This document shows positions 36,418 to 45,035 of a stretch of DNA of 59,042 nucleotides, in pieces. Position 1 is the first letter of the stretch; every line of letters begins with the position of its first letter. The notes beneath the pieces are model-generated. The model searched no databases, was not told the origin of the DNA, and saw only the letters and a program-made list of their open reading frames with translations. The DNA comes from Komarekiella delphini-convector SJRDD-AB1 (lineage in GTDB: Bacteria > Cyanobacteriota > Cyanobacteriia > Cyanobacteriales > Nostocaceae), in contig NZ_VJXY01000047.1 of NCBI RefSeq assembly GCF_014831675.1, positions 1-59,042 on the forward strand, read 5' to 3'. A program made the position numbers and the translations under genes.

Positions 36418-36999
36418 TTAATCTTTGTTCTCTAAGCTGACTTCTTGTCGCCCATATTTCAAAACAGTTGACATCCAAACTAACTCGTCCATAAATCTTG
36501 ACATACGCCGGATATAGGTTGGTTTGTCAATTAAATTGCCTGATTCATCAAATAGTTTTTGAACGTTGCTAAAGTTGAGGTCATAAAAAATAGTTACTAA
36601 CCCCAATTCCCGCATCACAGGTAAGAGATTTTGGATTACTCTGGTACCACCAAAGGAACCTGCTGAAACGCCACACAATCCGACGGCTTTATGAATGTAT
36701 TCTTTAAGGCAGGTGTCAAGTACGTGTTTGAGTAAACCTGGATAACCGTGGTTATATTCTGGTGCAACGATGATTAATCCATCTGCTCGTTCTATAGTTG
36801 TAGAAAACTGAGGATCTTTGATTGATTCGCCTGCATCATCTGTAGCGATCGCCATATTTCTAATATCGATTAGTTCGGTTTCTAGGCGATCGCGTGCTGT
36901 AATTTGCTCAACGAGAAATTTAGCAACATATTCGCTTTGGCGACCTTGACGAGGAGTACCGAGGATAACTGGAATAAATAAAGATGAATCTGACATCAT
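36418..36999 (-). CDS. NADPH-dependent FMN reductase
   Basis: The start is one of the tandem ATGs at 36999/36996 (MMSDSSLFIPVILGTPRQGR); an upstream in-frame start overlaps the preceding gene and is unlikely. About 190 residues with the flavodoxin-like FMN_red fold: GTPRQGRQSEYVAKFLVEQI (phosphate loop), IVAPEYNHGYPGLLKHVLD (the conserved PEYN--YPG--K--LD) and GVSAGSFGGTR. It reduces FMN or quinone-like substrates with NAD(P)H in the cytoplasm. It lies 4-8 nt after the dehydrogenase gene, so the two are co-transcribed. Confidence 0.88.
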   Translation of the reverse strand: MMSDSSLFIPVILGTPRQGRQSEYVAKFLVEQITARDRLETELIDIRNMAIATDDAGESIKDPQFSTTIERADGLIIVAPEYNHGYPGLLKHVLDTCLKEYIHKAVGLCGVSAGSFGGTRVIQNLLPVMRELGLVTIFYDLNFSNVQKLFDESGNLIDKPTYIRRMSRFMDELVWMSTVLKYGRQEVSLENKD

Positions 37000-37003
37000 T
37001 GTT

Positions 37004-37801
37004 TTATTGTTCTTGATAGTTCCACAGTAGTCCACCATCCACAAAAAAAGTACTACCTGTAATGTAGTCAGCATCAGCAGAAGCTAGAAATGCCACTAAG
37101 GAAGCAACATCTTGTGGTTGACCCAAGCGACCAAGCGGAATATTTTGTAATAGTGCGCCTAACTTTTCTGGATTATTCAACAGCTTGGTATTAATAGGAG
37201 TTTTTATTGCTCCTGGCGCAACATTATTAATTGTGATCCCCAAAGCACCTAACTCAACTGCTAAGTTGCGGGTGAGCATTTTTATCCCACCTTTGCTAGC
37301 ACAGTATGCAATAAAATTTGGAAATGGTAGTTCTTCATGCACTGAACTAATATTAATAATCTTTTCAGTCTGCTTTACTGAAATCAAATGTTGAACAAAG
37401 GCTTGAGTGGCAAAGAACACACCCTTTAAGTTAACATTCATCACAGCGTTATAATCTGCTTCTGTGACATCCCAAAATGCTGCATGTTTTTCAATACCAG
37501 CATTATTTACCAGAATATCCAATTTGCCAAAATGATTGATGCTTTCTGCAATTAGTTGACGCACCTCATCAATACTACCCAAATCTGCCTGAAGCGTGTA
37601 ACCATGTGATTTGGCACAATCAGCCAGATGGCAATTACCACCAATAGCTTCTACCCTTGCTAAGGTTTCTTCTGCTCCTTCTGGGTGAGAGCGATAGTTA
37701 ATCACAACATTTGCCCCTGCTTGAGCCAGACGCAGGACTATTCCCTGTCCAATTCCTTGACTACTACCAGTTACTAAGGCAACTTTACCATCTAGTTTCA
37801 T
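37004..37801 (-). CDS. Short-chain dehydrogenase/reductase (glucose 1-dehydrogenase-like)
   Basis: 265 residues with classical SDR motifs: ALVTGSSQGIGQGIVLRLAQ (TGxxxGIG), VNNAGIEKH (NNAG), the serine in INISSVHEE, the catalytic YCASKGGIKM (YxxxK) and the C-terminal YITGSTFFVDGGLLWNYQ. The sequence is closest in style to the glucose-1-dehydrogenase-type branch, but the substrate cannot be set from sequence. It forms a two-gene operon with the FMN reductase. Confidence 0.9.
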   Translation of the reverse strand: MKLDGKVALVTGSSQGIGQGIVLRLAQAGANVVINYRSHPEGAEETLARVEAIGGNCHLADCAKSHGYTLQADLGSIDEVRQLIAESINHFGKLDILVNNAGIEKHAAFWDVTEADYNAVMNVNLKGVFFATQAFVQHLISVKQTEKIINISSVHEELPFPNFIAYCASKGGIKMLTRNLAVELGALGITINNVAPGAIKTPINTKLLNNPEKLGALLQNIPLGRLGQPQDVASLVAFLASADADYITGSTFFVDGGLLWNYQEQ

Positions 37802-37843
37802 AGATTTTATCCTTATGAATTCTGCTTATTATTTGATTAATTT

Positions 37844-38377
37844 TTAAATACTTAAATTGGCAGCACCAAAAGTAGCATTAAACTTACGACACCAGATAGC
37901 GGCAGATTTGTAGTCTGCTAAATTGATCTTGTTAGGAATGGAATAAGTTTGAGCGCCACTATATTTTTGTAAGGGAGCCAGGATTATATATTCTCCCTTT
38001 TTTAAGGGATAGGATGGTGGCTTGGTTGAATTAATGACGTTATCTGAACGATGCAAAATTACTACCAAATCTGGCCCCAATTCAGAGGTTTTAAATGACT
38101 GCTCAAGCTCTAAAAATGATTTGCCATTTTTGTTAGTAATACGGATTGTTCCTTGAGTTGGATGTTCTCCAGAAACAAAACTGCCTGACTTGATAACAGT
38201 TGAAGCTTGAGATTGTGCTGATGGCTTGGTCGAAGCTGAAGACACGGGCATAGATGCACTCACAGCCGCAGGACTTTCATGGGACTGCTTATTTGATATT
38301 TCTTTGACACAGCTAACTATGACAAAAGAAAACAAACTCAAAAGTAATAAGTGTTTGATTTTCATGTAATGCATCAA
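37844..38377 (-). CDS. DM13-domain lipoprotein
   Basis: 177 residues starting MMHYMKIKHLLLLSLFSFVI then VSCVKEIS: a lipoprotein signal with the lipobox VVSC-type site at about residue 23. A Ser/Ala-rich linker (SAASMPVSSASTKPSAQ) leads to a C-terminal DM13 domain from about 65: GSFVSGEHPTQGTIRI, LELEQSFKTSELGPDLVVIL, YIILAPLQKYSGAQTYSIP and the conserved cysteine in AAIWCRKFNATFGAANL. DM13 domains are proposed redox or electron-transfer-related modules on the outer face of membranes. It is followed by the SDR operon in the same direction after a 42-nt gap. Confidence 0.88.
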   Translation of the reverse strand: MMHYMKIKHLLLLSLFSFVIVSCVKEISNKQSHESPAAVSASMPVSSASTKPSAQSQASTVIKSGSFVSGEHPTQGTIRITNKNGKSFLELEQSFKTSELGPDLVVILHRSDNVINSTKPPSYPLKKGEYIILAPLQKYSGAQTYSIPNKINLADYKSAAIWCRKFNATFGAANLSI

Positions 38378-39034
38378 TTAATGATAGAACTTTTGGCTTT
38401 AACTTTAAACTTATTTTACTGGATTAATTAGTCTAATCATTATAGATATCTAAGAATTAATAGCTAGAAAAATGATATTTTGTTGAGATAATTCTTATAT
38501 AATTCTCAGCATATTTTAAACTTTTTGCCTATCATGGTGTTGCATCATAAGGTATGAATAAAGGGTGGTGAAACAGGGAGCATCCACTTTTGGAAGAAAC
38601 ACTAGGCGATTGGAAATCGCGGCTACACAAACAAAGTCCGCCTGCGCGGACTATCTTAAAACCCACGCAGGTGGGTTTAGTTTGTATAGCCCCAGACTTC
38701 AGTCTGTTCGCGCAGCGTGCGCCTTAGCGCAGGGCTATTTGCCGAAAGTGGATGCTCCCGTTGAAACATGAATTGTCCTTATGTTATTTTAAAATCGTAG
38801 AAATGCTGAAATACTCTGTTCGATTATTGCTTCATTACTTGAAGTATCGTTCTATCCCTATGTTTAGTTAATTCATACCGCAATCACCAACGCCGAAATT
38901 TGTTAATTACTCAACTGCTTGCACTGAGCTTTGTCGAAGTGTCCCCCATTCTGTTTTTGCTTTTACAAAAATACGATTAGTGGACGTTTCACAATTAACC
39001 CGGACATCCTCCCATCATCAAGCTGAGTACAGCT
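38378..39034. other. Intergenic region holding one MITE-like element
   Basis: AT-rich DNA with the element at 38576-38759. The rest shows no convincing gene; a short open frame across the element is an artefact of its palindromes. Confidence 0.5.
38576..38759. mobile_element. MITE-like element, about 184 bp, nested palindromes
   Basis: GGGAGCATCCACTTTTGG at the left end pairs with CCGAAAGTGGATGCTCCC at the right (one mismatch). Inside are stems GTCCGCCTGCGCGGAC, AAACCCACGCAGGTGGGTTT and CAGACTTCAGTCTG. TGAAACA occurs directly left of the element and again 2 nt beyond its right end, a possible target duplication. There is no transposase, so movement would need an enzyme in trans. Confidence 0.7.
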
Positions 39035-39130
39035 ATGGTGAGGGTCTCCTGGAGGTCTCTAGATGAAAAAAATGAGGAGTATTTCGGCTTCTCTATTTGG
39101 GGACAATTAGTTATTAACCCGGAAGAACTA

Positions 39131-39340
39131 ATGCCACAGCGTTTTTTTATTACACTCGATACTTATGAAGATAAATGGCAAGGATGTTTAACGATAGGGC
39201 AACACAGCTATCTGTGGTCAAGTGCTGATGCAGGTGATGCCCATTTAGTAGATACGGAACCAAGTGAGACTTTAGAAGAGGCAATTTCAGCACTCAAGGC
39301 GAAAATAGTAGATCTGTTGGGAGCTTTTTCGGCAGTTTGA
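39131..39340 (+). CDS. Small conserved-looking hypothetical protein
   Basis: ATG 39131 has GGAAG 7 nt upstream and gives 69 residues: MPQRFFITLDTYEDKWQGCL, TIGQHSYLWSSADAGDAHLV, DTEPSETLEEAISALKAKIV and a C-terminal helix. The in-frame ATG at 39035 would add 32 residues but has no ribosome site and a less protein-like composition. I do not recognise a domain. The alternating beta pattern followed by one helix suggests a small alpha/beta fold. It converges with the pterin dehydratase gene. Confidence 0.5.
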   Translation: MPQRFFITLDTYEDKWQGCLTIGQHSYLWSSADAGDAHLVDTEPSETLEEAISALKAKIVDLLGAFSAV

Positions 39341-39352
39341 AGCCCCACCGTT

Positions 39353-39703
39353 CTACTTAGCAAACTCAGTAGCGATTTCATCGGTCTTAGCTGCCATAAT
39401 GAAATCGTTGCGATGCAGTCCTTGAATCGCGTGTGTCCACCAAGTAACTGTTACCTTGCCCCATTCGGTCAGCAAAGCAGGGTGATGTCCTTGTTTGTCA
39501 GCCTCTTCACCCACTCGTTGAGTAAAGGCTAGTGCTGTTTGAAAATCAGGAAACTTGTATACGCACTGTAAATGTGACTCACCATTTTCCTTAATCATCT
39601 TCCAATTGGGTATTTGAGGCTGAAGTTCAGCAATTTCCGTCTCAGTTACCGGCGGCGAATCACCACTACAGGGAACGCAAGTTTTTTGTGGTAGAGCTTC
39701 CAA
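39353..39703 (-). CDS. Pterin-4a-carbinolamine dehydratase-like protein
   Basis: 116 residues. The core shows the PCD/DCoH fold: IPNWKMIKENGESHLQCVYK, FPDFQTALAFTQRVGEEADK, the active-site block QGHHPALLTEWGKVTVTWWTH (the HHP of [ED]-x(3)-HHP and the following W-H pair) and a C-terminal helix GLHRNDFIMAAKTDE. It dehydrates 4a-hydroxytetrahydropterin. In bacteria lacking phenylalanine hydroxylase the role is often unclear, with links to molybdopterin or Rubisco assembly (RAF-like). The N-terminal extension with two cysteines (TCVPCSGD) is typical of cyanobacterial members. Confidence 0.88.
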   Translation of the reverse strand: MEALPQKTCVPCSGDSPPVTETEIAELQPQIPNWKMIKENGESHLQCVYKFPDFQTALAFTQRVGEEADKQGHHPALLTEWGKVTVTWWTHAIQGLHRNDFIMAAKTDEIATEFAK

Positions 39704-39913
39704 AGTTCAATACTCCTTCACGAGCAACAATTTCAATTGAGCGTGCTGAATCAGTAGTGGTTAGAGTTATTTGGTGCGATCGCCTGTTTTTCCCTAAAAC
39801 TAAAAGCTGTTAACAAGTTATTGACCGCTGTGATGCGGTTTTATATAGTTTACTCCGCTGCTTGGATGCTATTGCAATGAAAATAACAATTTTTGTATAG
39901 TTATTTATTCTAT

Positions 39914-40441
39914 TTACTGACACATGTTTGCAGGATAAACATATCCTTCAACTCTTGCGAAAGTATACCCTGCTTGTCTAGCACTCTGAGCACCTACACT
40001 AGTAGCAGTAGTAAAGTTATCTCCTCTTTGATCACTCCAGTATAAATTTAAAGGAATTGTGTTACTTTTCTTCTTAGGATAAACGTACCCTTCGGTTCTG
40101 GCAAAAGTATACCCTGCTTGTCTAGCACTCTGAGCACCTGCACTAGTAGCAGTAGTAAAGTTATCTCCTCTTTGATCACTCCAGTATAAATTTAAAGGAA
40201 TTGTATCTGGGTGCTGTTTAGAGAAGACACATGCTTCAACTCGCACATAATTATATCCAGCCTCCACAGCACTGTTACCACCTTCTGGAGTGGCAGTTAC
40301 AAAGTTATCTTCCCTTTGATGACTCCAATACAATTCTAGTGGTACTAACTCTTGTGCATTTACTGAATTAGTAAGCATGGGAGTCAAAGGAAGACTAAAA
40401 TAAATAGCAAAAAATACGTTTCTAGCTAAAAAAATAAACAT
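39914..40441 (-). CDS. Secreted protein with three 38-residue tandem repeats
   Basis: 175 residues with an N-terminal signal-like segment (MFIFLARNVFFAIYFSLPLT, cleavage near NSVNA-QE). Three repeats follow with the pattern IPLNLYWSDQRGDNFTTATS then GAQSARQAGYTFAR-EGYVYP. The last two are almost identical in DNA, whereas the first (LELYWSHQREDNFVTATPEG) has diverged. The 'LYWS--R-DNF-TAT' unit resembles the short secreted beta repeats often annotated as DUF5648-like. It stands alone, with long AT-rich flanks. Function unknown. Confidence 0.75.
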   Translation of the reverse strand: MFIFLARNVFFAIYFSLPLTPMLTNSVNAQELVPLELYWSHQREDNFVTATPEGGNSAVEAGYNYVRVEACVFSKQHPDTIPLNLYWSDQRGDNFTTATSAGAQSARQAGYTFARTEGYVYPKKKSNTIPLNLYWSDQRGDNFTTATSVGAQSARQAGYTFARVEGYVYPANMCQ

Positions 40442-41260
40442 TTAATTTTTTCTTAGTTTCTCAAATAAATTATTTTATAATTTGCTGTATAAGCTGTATA
40501 AATAGATAGATAAAAATCTAAATTTCATAATGATATTAAAAGTATTTTAAGGCTTTGTTCAAATTCTAAATTTAAGTTTTTAATAAAATACTAAAAAAAT
40601 TAATTTTCGGTACTTGTTAAGAATCAACTTTTTTAATCTTTGTCCTGTAAATTATTATGAGAAAGTGTTTGAGAAGTTTCAATGTCATCTGAACACTTAT
40701 ATAGCTTCTATTTCTTATAACGAATACCCAACACAAAATATTCCAAAACTAGCAAAAAAAATTTTAAGGCTTTCAGGATAGAGTTATTATGCCTTTGTAG
40801 TTGTTTGGCAAAAATAGTAATTTTAACTACCAGTACTTATTTTTCTAAGTTTAAAGATTTGAAGTAATTACAAAGTCTACATTGCACTTTAAGCAAGGTA
40901 AACTAACGGTATTAAGTTTATTCTTGTTCTAAATCTAACGCTTCATCTAATACTGCGTTCGTAAATTTTATACTTACCCTTTTCGTTGAAGTGAAAAGTC
41001 AACCTTGCGAGTGATCGCAAAGTGCCAAATTCAAGACTCTAATCATACGACCCAAACAGACCTTGCGATACGCGAAGCGTCAAGCCTCGGGCTTATCGCA
41101 GCTTAGTTTTCATACCTTTTTTGCGGTGACGTGTACTTAGAGGATGAATAGCGATCACCTATACCCGCTGCAACATCTGTAACTGTGCGGCGACCATACA
41201 TAAAGGAGAGTAGTGATCGCGGTACTTTATGACCAAAATGAAACGCTGATTATATAAATG
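40442..41260. other. AT-rich intergenic region, 0.8 kb
   Basis: No gene or RNA is recognisable. Near 41064-41102 there is a GC-rich segment with palindromic pieces (GCGATACGCGAAGCGTC, GCCTCGGGC, TTATCGC), probably a dispersed repeat of the HIP1-associated kind. Confidence 0.5.
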
Positions 41261-42199
41261 CTAGACAGCAACTTGAATTAAGCTAGGCTTGTCCTCAAAA
41301 ATATCTATTTCATCTGGACAAAGTACTTTAGTTTTCATTTGTTGCAAGTCATACAACACGATTTTGGCATCCTCAGTATTAAATTTATAGTACTCAGTTA
41401 AACTCCCTATTGGATGATTAAAATCTCGATAGCGGTGTTTAAAATACAGTTCAATATTCCCTCTATGCTCCCAAGTTCCTAATACTTTAATAGCAGCACT
41501 CGAATAATGAGTAAGTAAATCCATCTTTACTTCTGCTATCCGCATGGTAACGGGTCTTTGGGTTACTCCTATCTTGTGCAGATTTCCAATATTAGTTTGA
41601 ATCTCTAAAAAATAGAGTGTACAGGATAAGATGCGTTGGAGTTGAGCGCGATAGAGTTTTAAATCGGTGAGTCGGTATGCCAAATCTGGGGCGTTTTTGT
41701 ATTTGGCATGTTCAAAAGCTAGCTCCAGCTTTAGCAGCTTTTTCAGTAATAGTGGTTCTTGCACTTCGTTGAATTGTCTTAACTCTAGTGCTTTGACAGG
41801 AATTTTACCTAAATTACTGAATTCATATTCGGGTGGAGTTAAGTATATATTTTTTCTCAACATTCCTGCTTTGAGTAACCCTGGAGTAACTAAGTAGGAA
41901 CTAATAGAATAATTTTTGGCTCCGTACTCCTTCCAGAGTAGTTTTAACTGTGCTAAATCCTTGCCAGATAGCTGAATATTGAAATTGTCATAAAGTGGTA
42001 GAGTAGGAAATTCTTTGTTAGCTATGGGGCGGCAGGTTTGTTCATCGTGAGCAAAATGATGCTCTTTAACTTTACCTTTTTTAGCGGTTAAACCACCATG
42101 ACAATAAGGACACTGAAGCGAAGTCTTACCTCTGGTGATATCTTCAATACATACCAATATCCCATCTTCATTTACACCATATTTTAGCCACATTGCCAC
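41261..42199 (-). CDS. CoiA-like zinc-domain protein with GIY-YIG (T5orf172-type) nuclease domain
   Basis: 312 residues. Residues 25-60 (LQCPYCHGGLTAKKGKVKEH then HFAHDEQTC) form a CoiA-like metal-binding module: a CxxC pair and HFAH. A helical middle follows (LAQLKLLWKEYGAKNYSISS). From about 195 the sequence LYFLEIQTNIGNLHKIGVTQ, RPVTMRIAEVKMD and HRGNIELYFKHRYRDF has the GIY-YIG/T5orf172 layout, with the Arg and Glu (GNIELYFKHRY) that usually act in catalysis. It is probably a DNA-processing or restriction-like nuclease. It stands alone between AT-rich regions, consistent with acquisition. No partner methylase is visible. Confidence 0.7.
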   Translation of the reverse strand: MAMWLKYGVNEDGILVCIEDITRGKTSLQCPYCHGGLTAKKGKVKEHHFAHDEQTCRPIANKEFPTLPLYDNFNIQLSGKDLAQLKLLWKEYGAKNYSISSYLVTPGLLKAGMLRKNIYLTPPEYEFSNLGKIPVKALELRQFNEVQEPLLLKKLLKLELAFEHAKYKNAPDLAYRLTDLKLYRAQLQRILSCTLYFLEIQTNIGNLHKIGVTQRPVTMRIAEVKMDLLTHYSSAAIKVLGTWEHRGNIELYFKHRYRDFNHPIGSLTEYYKFNTEDAKIVLYDLQQMKTKVLCPDEIDIFEDKPSLIQVAV

Positions 42200-42318
42200 A
42201 CCATTATGAATAGTTAAAGTTGCTCCTACAAGTGTGCTTCAACTTTTCAAAAATGTATCTATCTTCTGGATTATTGTAATGTTGATTTGAAGAAAGAATA
42301 TAAGTGCAATGAAGTCAA

Positions 42319-42331
42319 GCGTAGGCATCGC
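42319..42331. repeat. Deleted relative of the HIP1-splitting repeat
   Basis: GCGTAGGCATCGC. On the minus strand this is GCGAT + GCCTA + CGC, the outer ends of the 21-nt insert without its centre. Confidence 0.55.
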
Positions 42332-42445
42332 TTGATCGTCGCTCCTCATCTCTTGAGAACAAGTGTAGCTTGTATGAATGGATACCCAAAAATTTCTTAG
42401 AGGAAAGAAGGAAAGTGAAGGCGTTGGCGATCGCTCCTTTTACCC

Positions 42446-42482
42446 CAGAACTGGGAGGGGCGATCGCTTTCTCCCAGTTCTG
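42446..42482. terminator. 12-bp stem hairpin around a HIP1 site
   Basis: CAGAACTGGGAG, then a 13-nt loop containing GCGATCGC, then CTCCCAGTTCTG: a perfect 12-bp stem. It lies between the nuclease gene (minus) and a small gene (plus). No T run follows, so it may be a repeat or RNA hairpin rather than a terminator. Confidence 0.45.
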
Positions 42483-42537
42483 AAAGCTGCTGTACATTAA
42501 CTGATTAAATGTTGATGACAAATTAGTGCTGCTCTCT

Positions 42538-42765
42538 ATGAAACAAGAAATTTGGATTTTTTATCAAAATGAACCTGGAATGCCAGGGTGCGTAATAGGA
42601 ACTTTTAGCACTCCTGAAAAGGCGATGACCTGCAAAGCTATTAGAGGTAAAATTGGGTTTAATCAATGGGATAAGAAGGAAGAATATTGGATTTGCAAGC
42701 CGCTCGATAAAGAATACTATTTCTCAGTTGAACCATCAACTATTGATGCGTTAGTTGATGGTTAG
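42538..42765 (+). CDS. Small hypothetical protein
   Basis: From ATG 42538 it encodes 75 residues: MKQEIWIFYQNEPGMPGCVI, GTFSTPEKAMTCKAIRGKIG, then aromatic-rich KKEEYWICKPLDKEYYFSVE. The layout (beta strand, a helix 'TPEKAM--K', then beta strands) resembles small proteins that convert display or sensor data, but I recognise no family. After its stop the same frame stays open to 42954, where the sequence loses coding character. A second in-frame ATG four codons earlier is possible. Confidence 0.45.
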   Translation: MKQEIWIFYQNEPGMPGCVIGTFSTPEKAMTCKAIRGKIGFNQWDKKEEYWICKPLDKEYYFSVEPSTIDALVDG

Positions 42766-42954
42766 TTGGTACATCTGATGGCTTGTCTTGAGCTTTTGCG
42801 CCTGGGCCATCAGCTGGGGTGCAAGGAGAAGAGGGGAATAGTGCTAAAACGGTCTGGTATTGAAATTAATTCCTTGCCGACCACTTGGAAAGCGCTAAAT
42901 CAACCAGTGATTCTAGGGAATCAGGATTTGGAATTAACACTTATAAAGAGTTAA

Positions 42955-43468
42955 TTCCTACAGGAGAAAATGATTTATAAGAAAGGCTCCAATACAAATT
43001 TCTAGGTCTTTGTTCTCGTGGCATGGCATCCCATTCAGATTGCAGTCTCATCCGGCCAAAACCCTCTGGTATATGACCAGCATAGGTTACAACAGCACGA
43101 TCCATCCACAGCCTCATTCTGCCAACCACTTGTCTTCTTTGCGTAAATAATAATGAGCTTGGAGTAGCAGGGCGGCCGCATCATGTCAATAAGGCTATTC
43201 TATTCTCAATAGACTCCAAACTAATGTCATTAATCTCTGTTTATTAACAAATATTTTAGCGATCGCTTTGAGACTTGGAAAATAAATCAGAGGAGAAATA
43301 CCGATTTTTTCGTTGGTTCTTAATCTTGGTTGCGATCAAGAGTACTTTAGATGCGTTTGCCCTGGACAGTCGCTTTGTTTGTTCGTATTGCATTGGTGAA
43401 GCCAATTCATCTCAAAACTCTCCAGCTTACCATAAAATAATTCTGCAAGTGGTCTATTATAATCAAAG
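42955..43468. other. Intergenic region without recognisable gene
   Basis: Short open frames here (minus strand 42941-43129; plus strand from 43275) show no domain and low-complexity composition. A HIP1 site lies at 43259-43266. Confidence 0.4.
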
Positions 43469-44263
43469 CTATGCTACTTTTGAGGCTTTATGCTTACGTT
43501 TCATCCATAATCCGATAGCGCCAGCAACAGCAGTACCGCCAAGAGTAAAAGGCTCAGGAACGACTGGAGTCCTTTCTACAGAAATACTTTTGAGTGCAAA
43601 ACGTCCATCTAAACCTGAATCATTAGTCTGATCACCAAAGGCGATTATACCGTTTGTTTGGAAATTACTACGTTGTAAAGCAAGCATGTTATCAACAAAT
43701 ATTTTAGCCTGACCATTATTTTCTACAGTCAGACGATACGTACGAAATTCTTTCGTAGTATCTAGAGCGAATGAATCAGTTTCATCGCCCCAACCAATAC
43801 TATCTTCATCAAAATAGATCATCTGACTCCTATCAATAACAGAGCCAAAACCAAGATCATTGTAACTAGGTAAAAAAGCAATACCTGCATCATAGGTATT
43901 GTGTTTTTCAGAAACAGCGATTACTTTTAATGAAAATTCAATAAAGTTAATGGAGTAGCGAGTCATTTTCTCCATCCCCACATCACGGTAAAACAATGTG
44001 AACTGACCAGAGGGAACACCAGGAGGTGAAGATATTCCAATCGTATTTACTGTCAAGACTTTACCATCAGTAGAAACATCTGGTGGTAAGCCAAAATCTG
44101 TTACAGAGTTCCATCCCTGTTCGCTTGGTAGTAATTCACCATCAAGAAATAACTCAGCAGCTTTTGCTTCTTGGTGTGCAGTAGCTAACATTAAGTAAAT
44201 AAGAGTGGAACCTGTTAGTACTTTTAAAATTTGAGTTAACAAGAAGGAACCTAAATTCAGCAT
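43469..44263 (-). CDS. PEP-CTERM sorting-domain protein
   Basis: 264 residues: N-terminal signal/transmembrane segment (LTQILKVLTGSTLIYLMLAT, then AHQEAKA-AE), a beta-sandwich body like LamG/DUF1080-type domains (ELLPSEQGWNSVTDFGLPPD, TVENNGQAKIFVDNMLALQR), and the C-terminal sorting signal VPEPFTLGGTAVAGAIGLWM followed by KRKHKA. The PEP motif, hydrophobic helix and basic tail mark recognition by an exosortase and delivery to the cell surface or extracellular matrix. The gene begins 33 nt from the start of the TnpB remnant on the other strand. Confidence 0.88.
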   Translation of the reverse strand: MLNLGSFLLTQILKVLTGSTLIYLMLATAHQEAKAAELFLDGELLPSEQGWNSVTDFGLPPDVSTDGKVLTVNTIGISSPPGVPSGQFTLFYRDVGMEKMTRYSINFIEFSLKVIAVSEKHNTYDAGIAFLPSYNDLGFGSVIDRSQMIYFDEDSIGWGDETDSFALDTTKEFRTYRLTVENNGQAKIFVDNMLALQRSNFQTNGIIAFGDQTNDSGLDGRFALKSISVERTPVVPEPFTLGGTAVAGAIGLWMKRKHKASKVA

Positions 44264-44296
44264 ATACTTGGCTCTATACCTCTTAATATTTAAAAG

Positions 44297-44695
44297 TTGG
44301 CGAAAGCAATATCTGATGTGGGGTGGGGAACATTCACTAACTTTTTAGCCTATAAGCTAGAACGCAAAGGTGGGAAGTTAATTGAGATTCATCGGCGGTT
44401 CCCCAGTTCCAAACTCTGCTCTAATTGTTTTTATCAAATTAGTGAGTTGCCTCTGGATGTCCGTGAATGGACTTGTCCAAACTGCAATACTCGCCATGAG
44501 CGTGATGGAAACGCATCCATCAATATTAGAGCAGAAGGTATCAGAATGTTAAAGGCGGAAGGTTCAGCCGTCTCTGCTGTAGGAGGGGATATAAGTCCTG
44601 GCCTTGGGCGAAAGCCCAAGTTTAGGCACTCCCCCGTGATTACAGAACCTCAGACTTCAGCCCTAGGCAAGTCTGGGTAGTTCACGAGTCAATAT
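44297..44695 (+). pseudogene. TnpB (IS200/IS605 OrfB) C-terminal remnant with right end
   Basis: The frame from 44297 (TTG) to 44680 encodes the last 127 residues of a TnpB nuclease: SDVGWGTFTNFLAYKLERKG, the zinc finger CSNCFYQI...WTCPNCNTRHERDGNASINI (two CxxC pairs) with the RuvC-III aspartate in RDGNAS. The RuvC I and II motifs and the left end of the element are missing. The sequence after the stop (AGTCTGGGTAGTTCAC to 44695) looks like an IS200/IS605 right end, the place where guide-type RNA is made in intact elements. Inactive as a nuclease. Confidence 0.8.
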
Positions 44696-45035
44696 TTAGA
44701 TGCGTTTGTCCTGCTACGGATAGAGATTGCTGCTGCTGTTTTTGATTCTTTTTGATAGCCGCAGCAACTGACCCCGTTCTTAATTGGAGTATGTGCTGAG
44801 CAAGCTCGGATTGAGTCAGCAAATGCAATATGGCTGGAGTACAACAAGGACAAAACAAAGGTTCAAGGGGAAGCATGACTATTACTGTCTCAGATTTGTA
44901 TGTTGAGTTAGGTAATCATGGCGTACTAACGACACTAGTATGTGTAACGAACTAATTCAGGGAACTCTTGCCAATCTTCTCGTTTTTCGTGATGAGTTTA
45001 AAAGCTAAAATTCCACTATTCAACCGAATAGATAG
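44696..45035. other. Intergenic region, nothing identified
   Basis: A short minus-strand frame (44682-44876, LEPLFCPCCTPAILHLLTQS) is open, but nothing supports it as a gene. Confidence 0.4.

Larger units (their letters stand above)
42200..42537. other. Intergenic region with repeat traces
   Basis: Contains a collapsed dispersed repeat at 42319-42331 (GCGTAG then GCATCGC, i.e. only 5 nt inside the HIP1 halves) and the hairpin at 42446-42482. No gene is supported. Confidence 0.5.

Noticed and set aside
38565-38771. Short plus-strand open frame across the 184-bp element
   Set aside because: Its codons coincide with the terminal repeats and inner palindromes; no domain or ribosome site.
43275-43631. 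Plus-strand open frame antisense to the PEP-CTERM gene
   Set aside because: It overlaps the conserved C-terminal sorting signal of the opposite-strand gene and has no recognisable domain.
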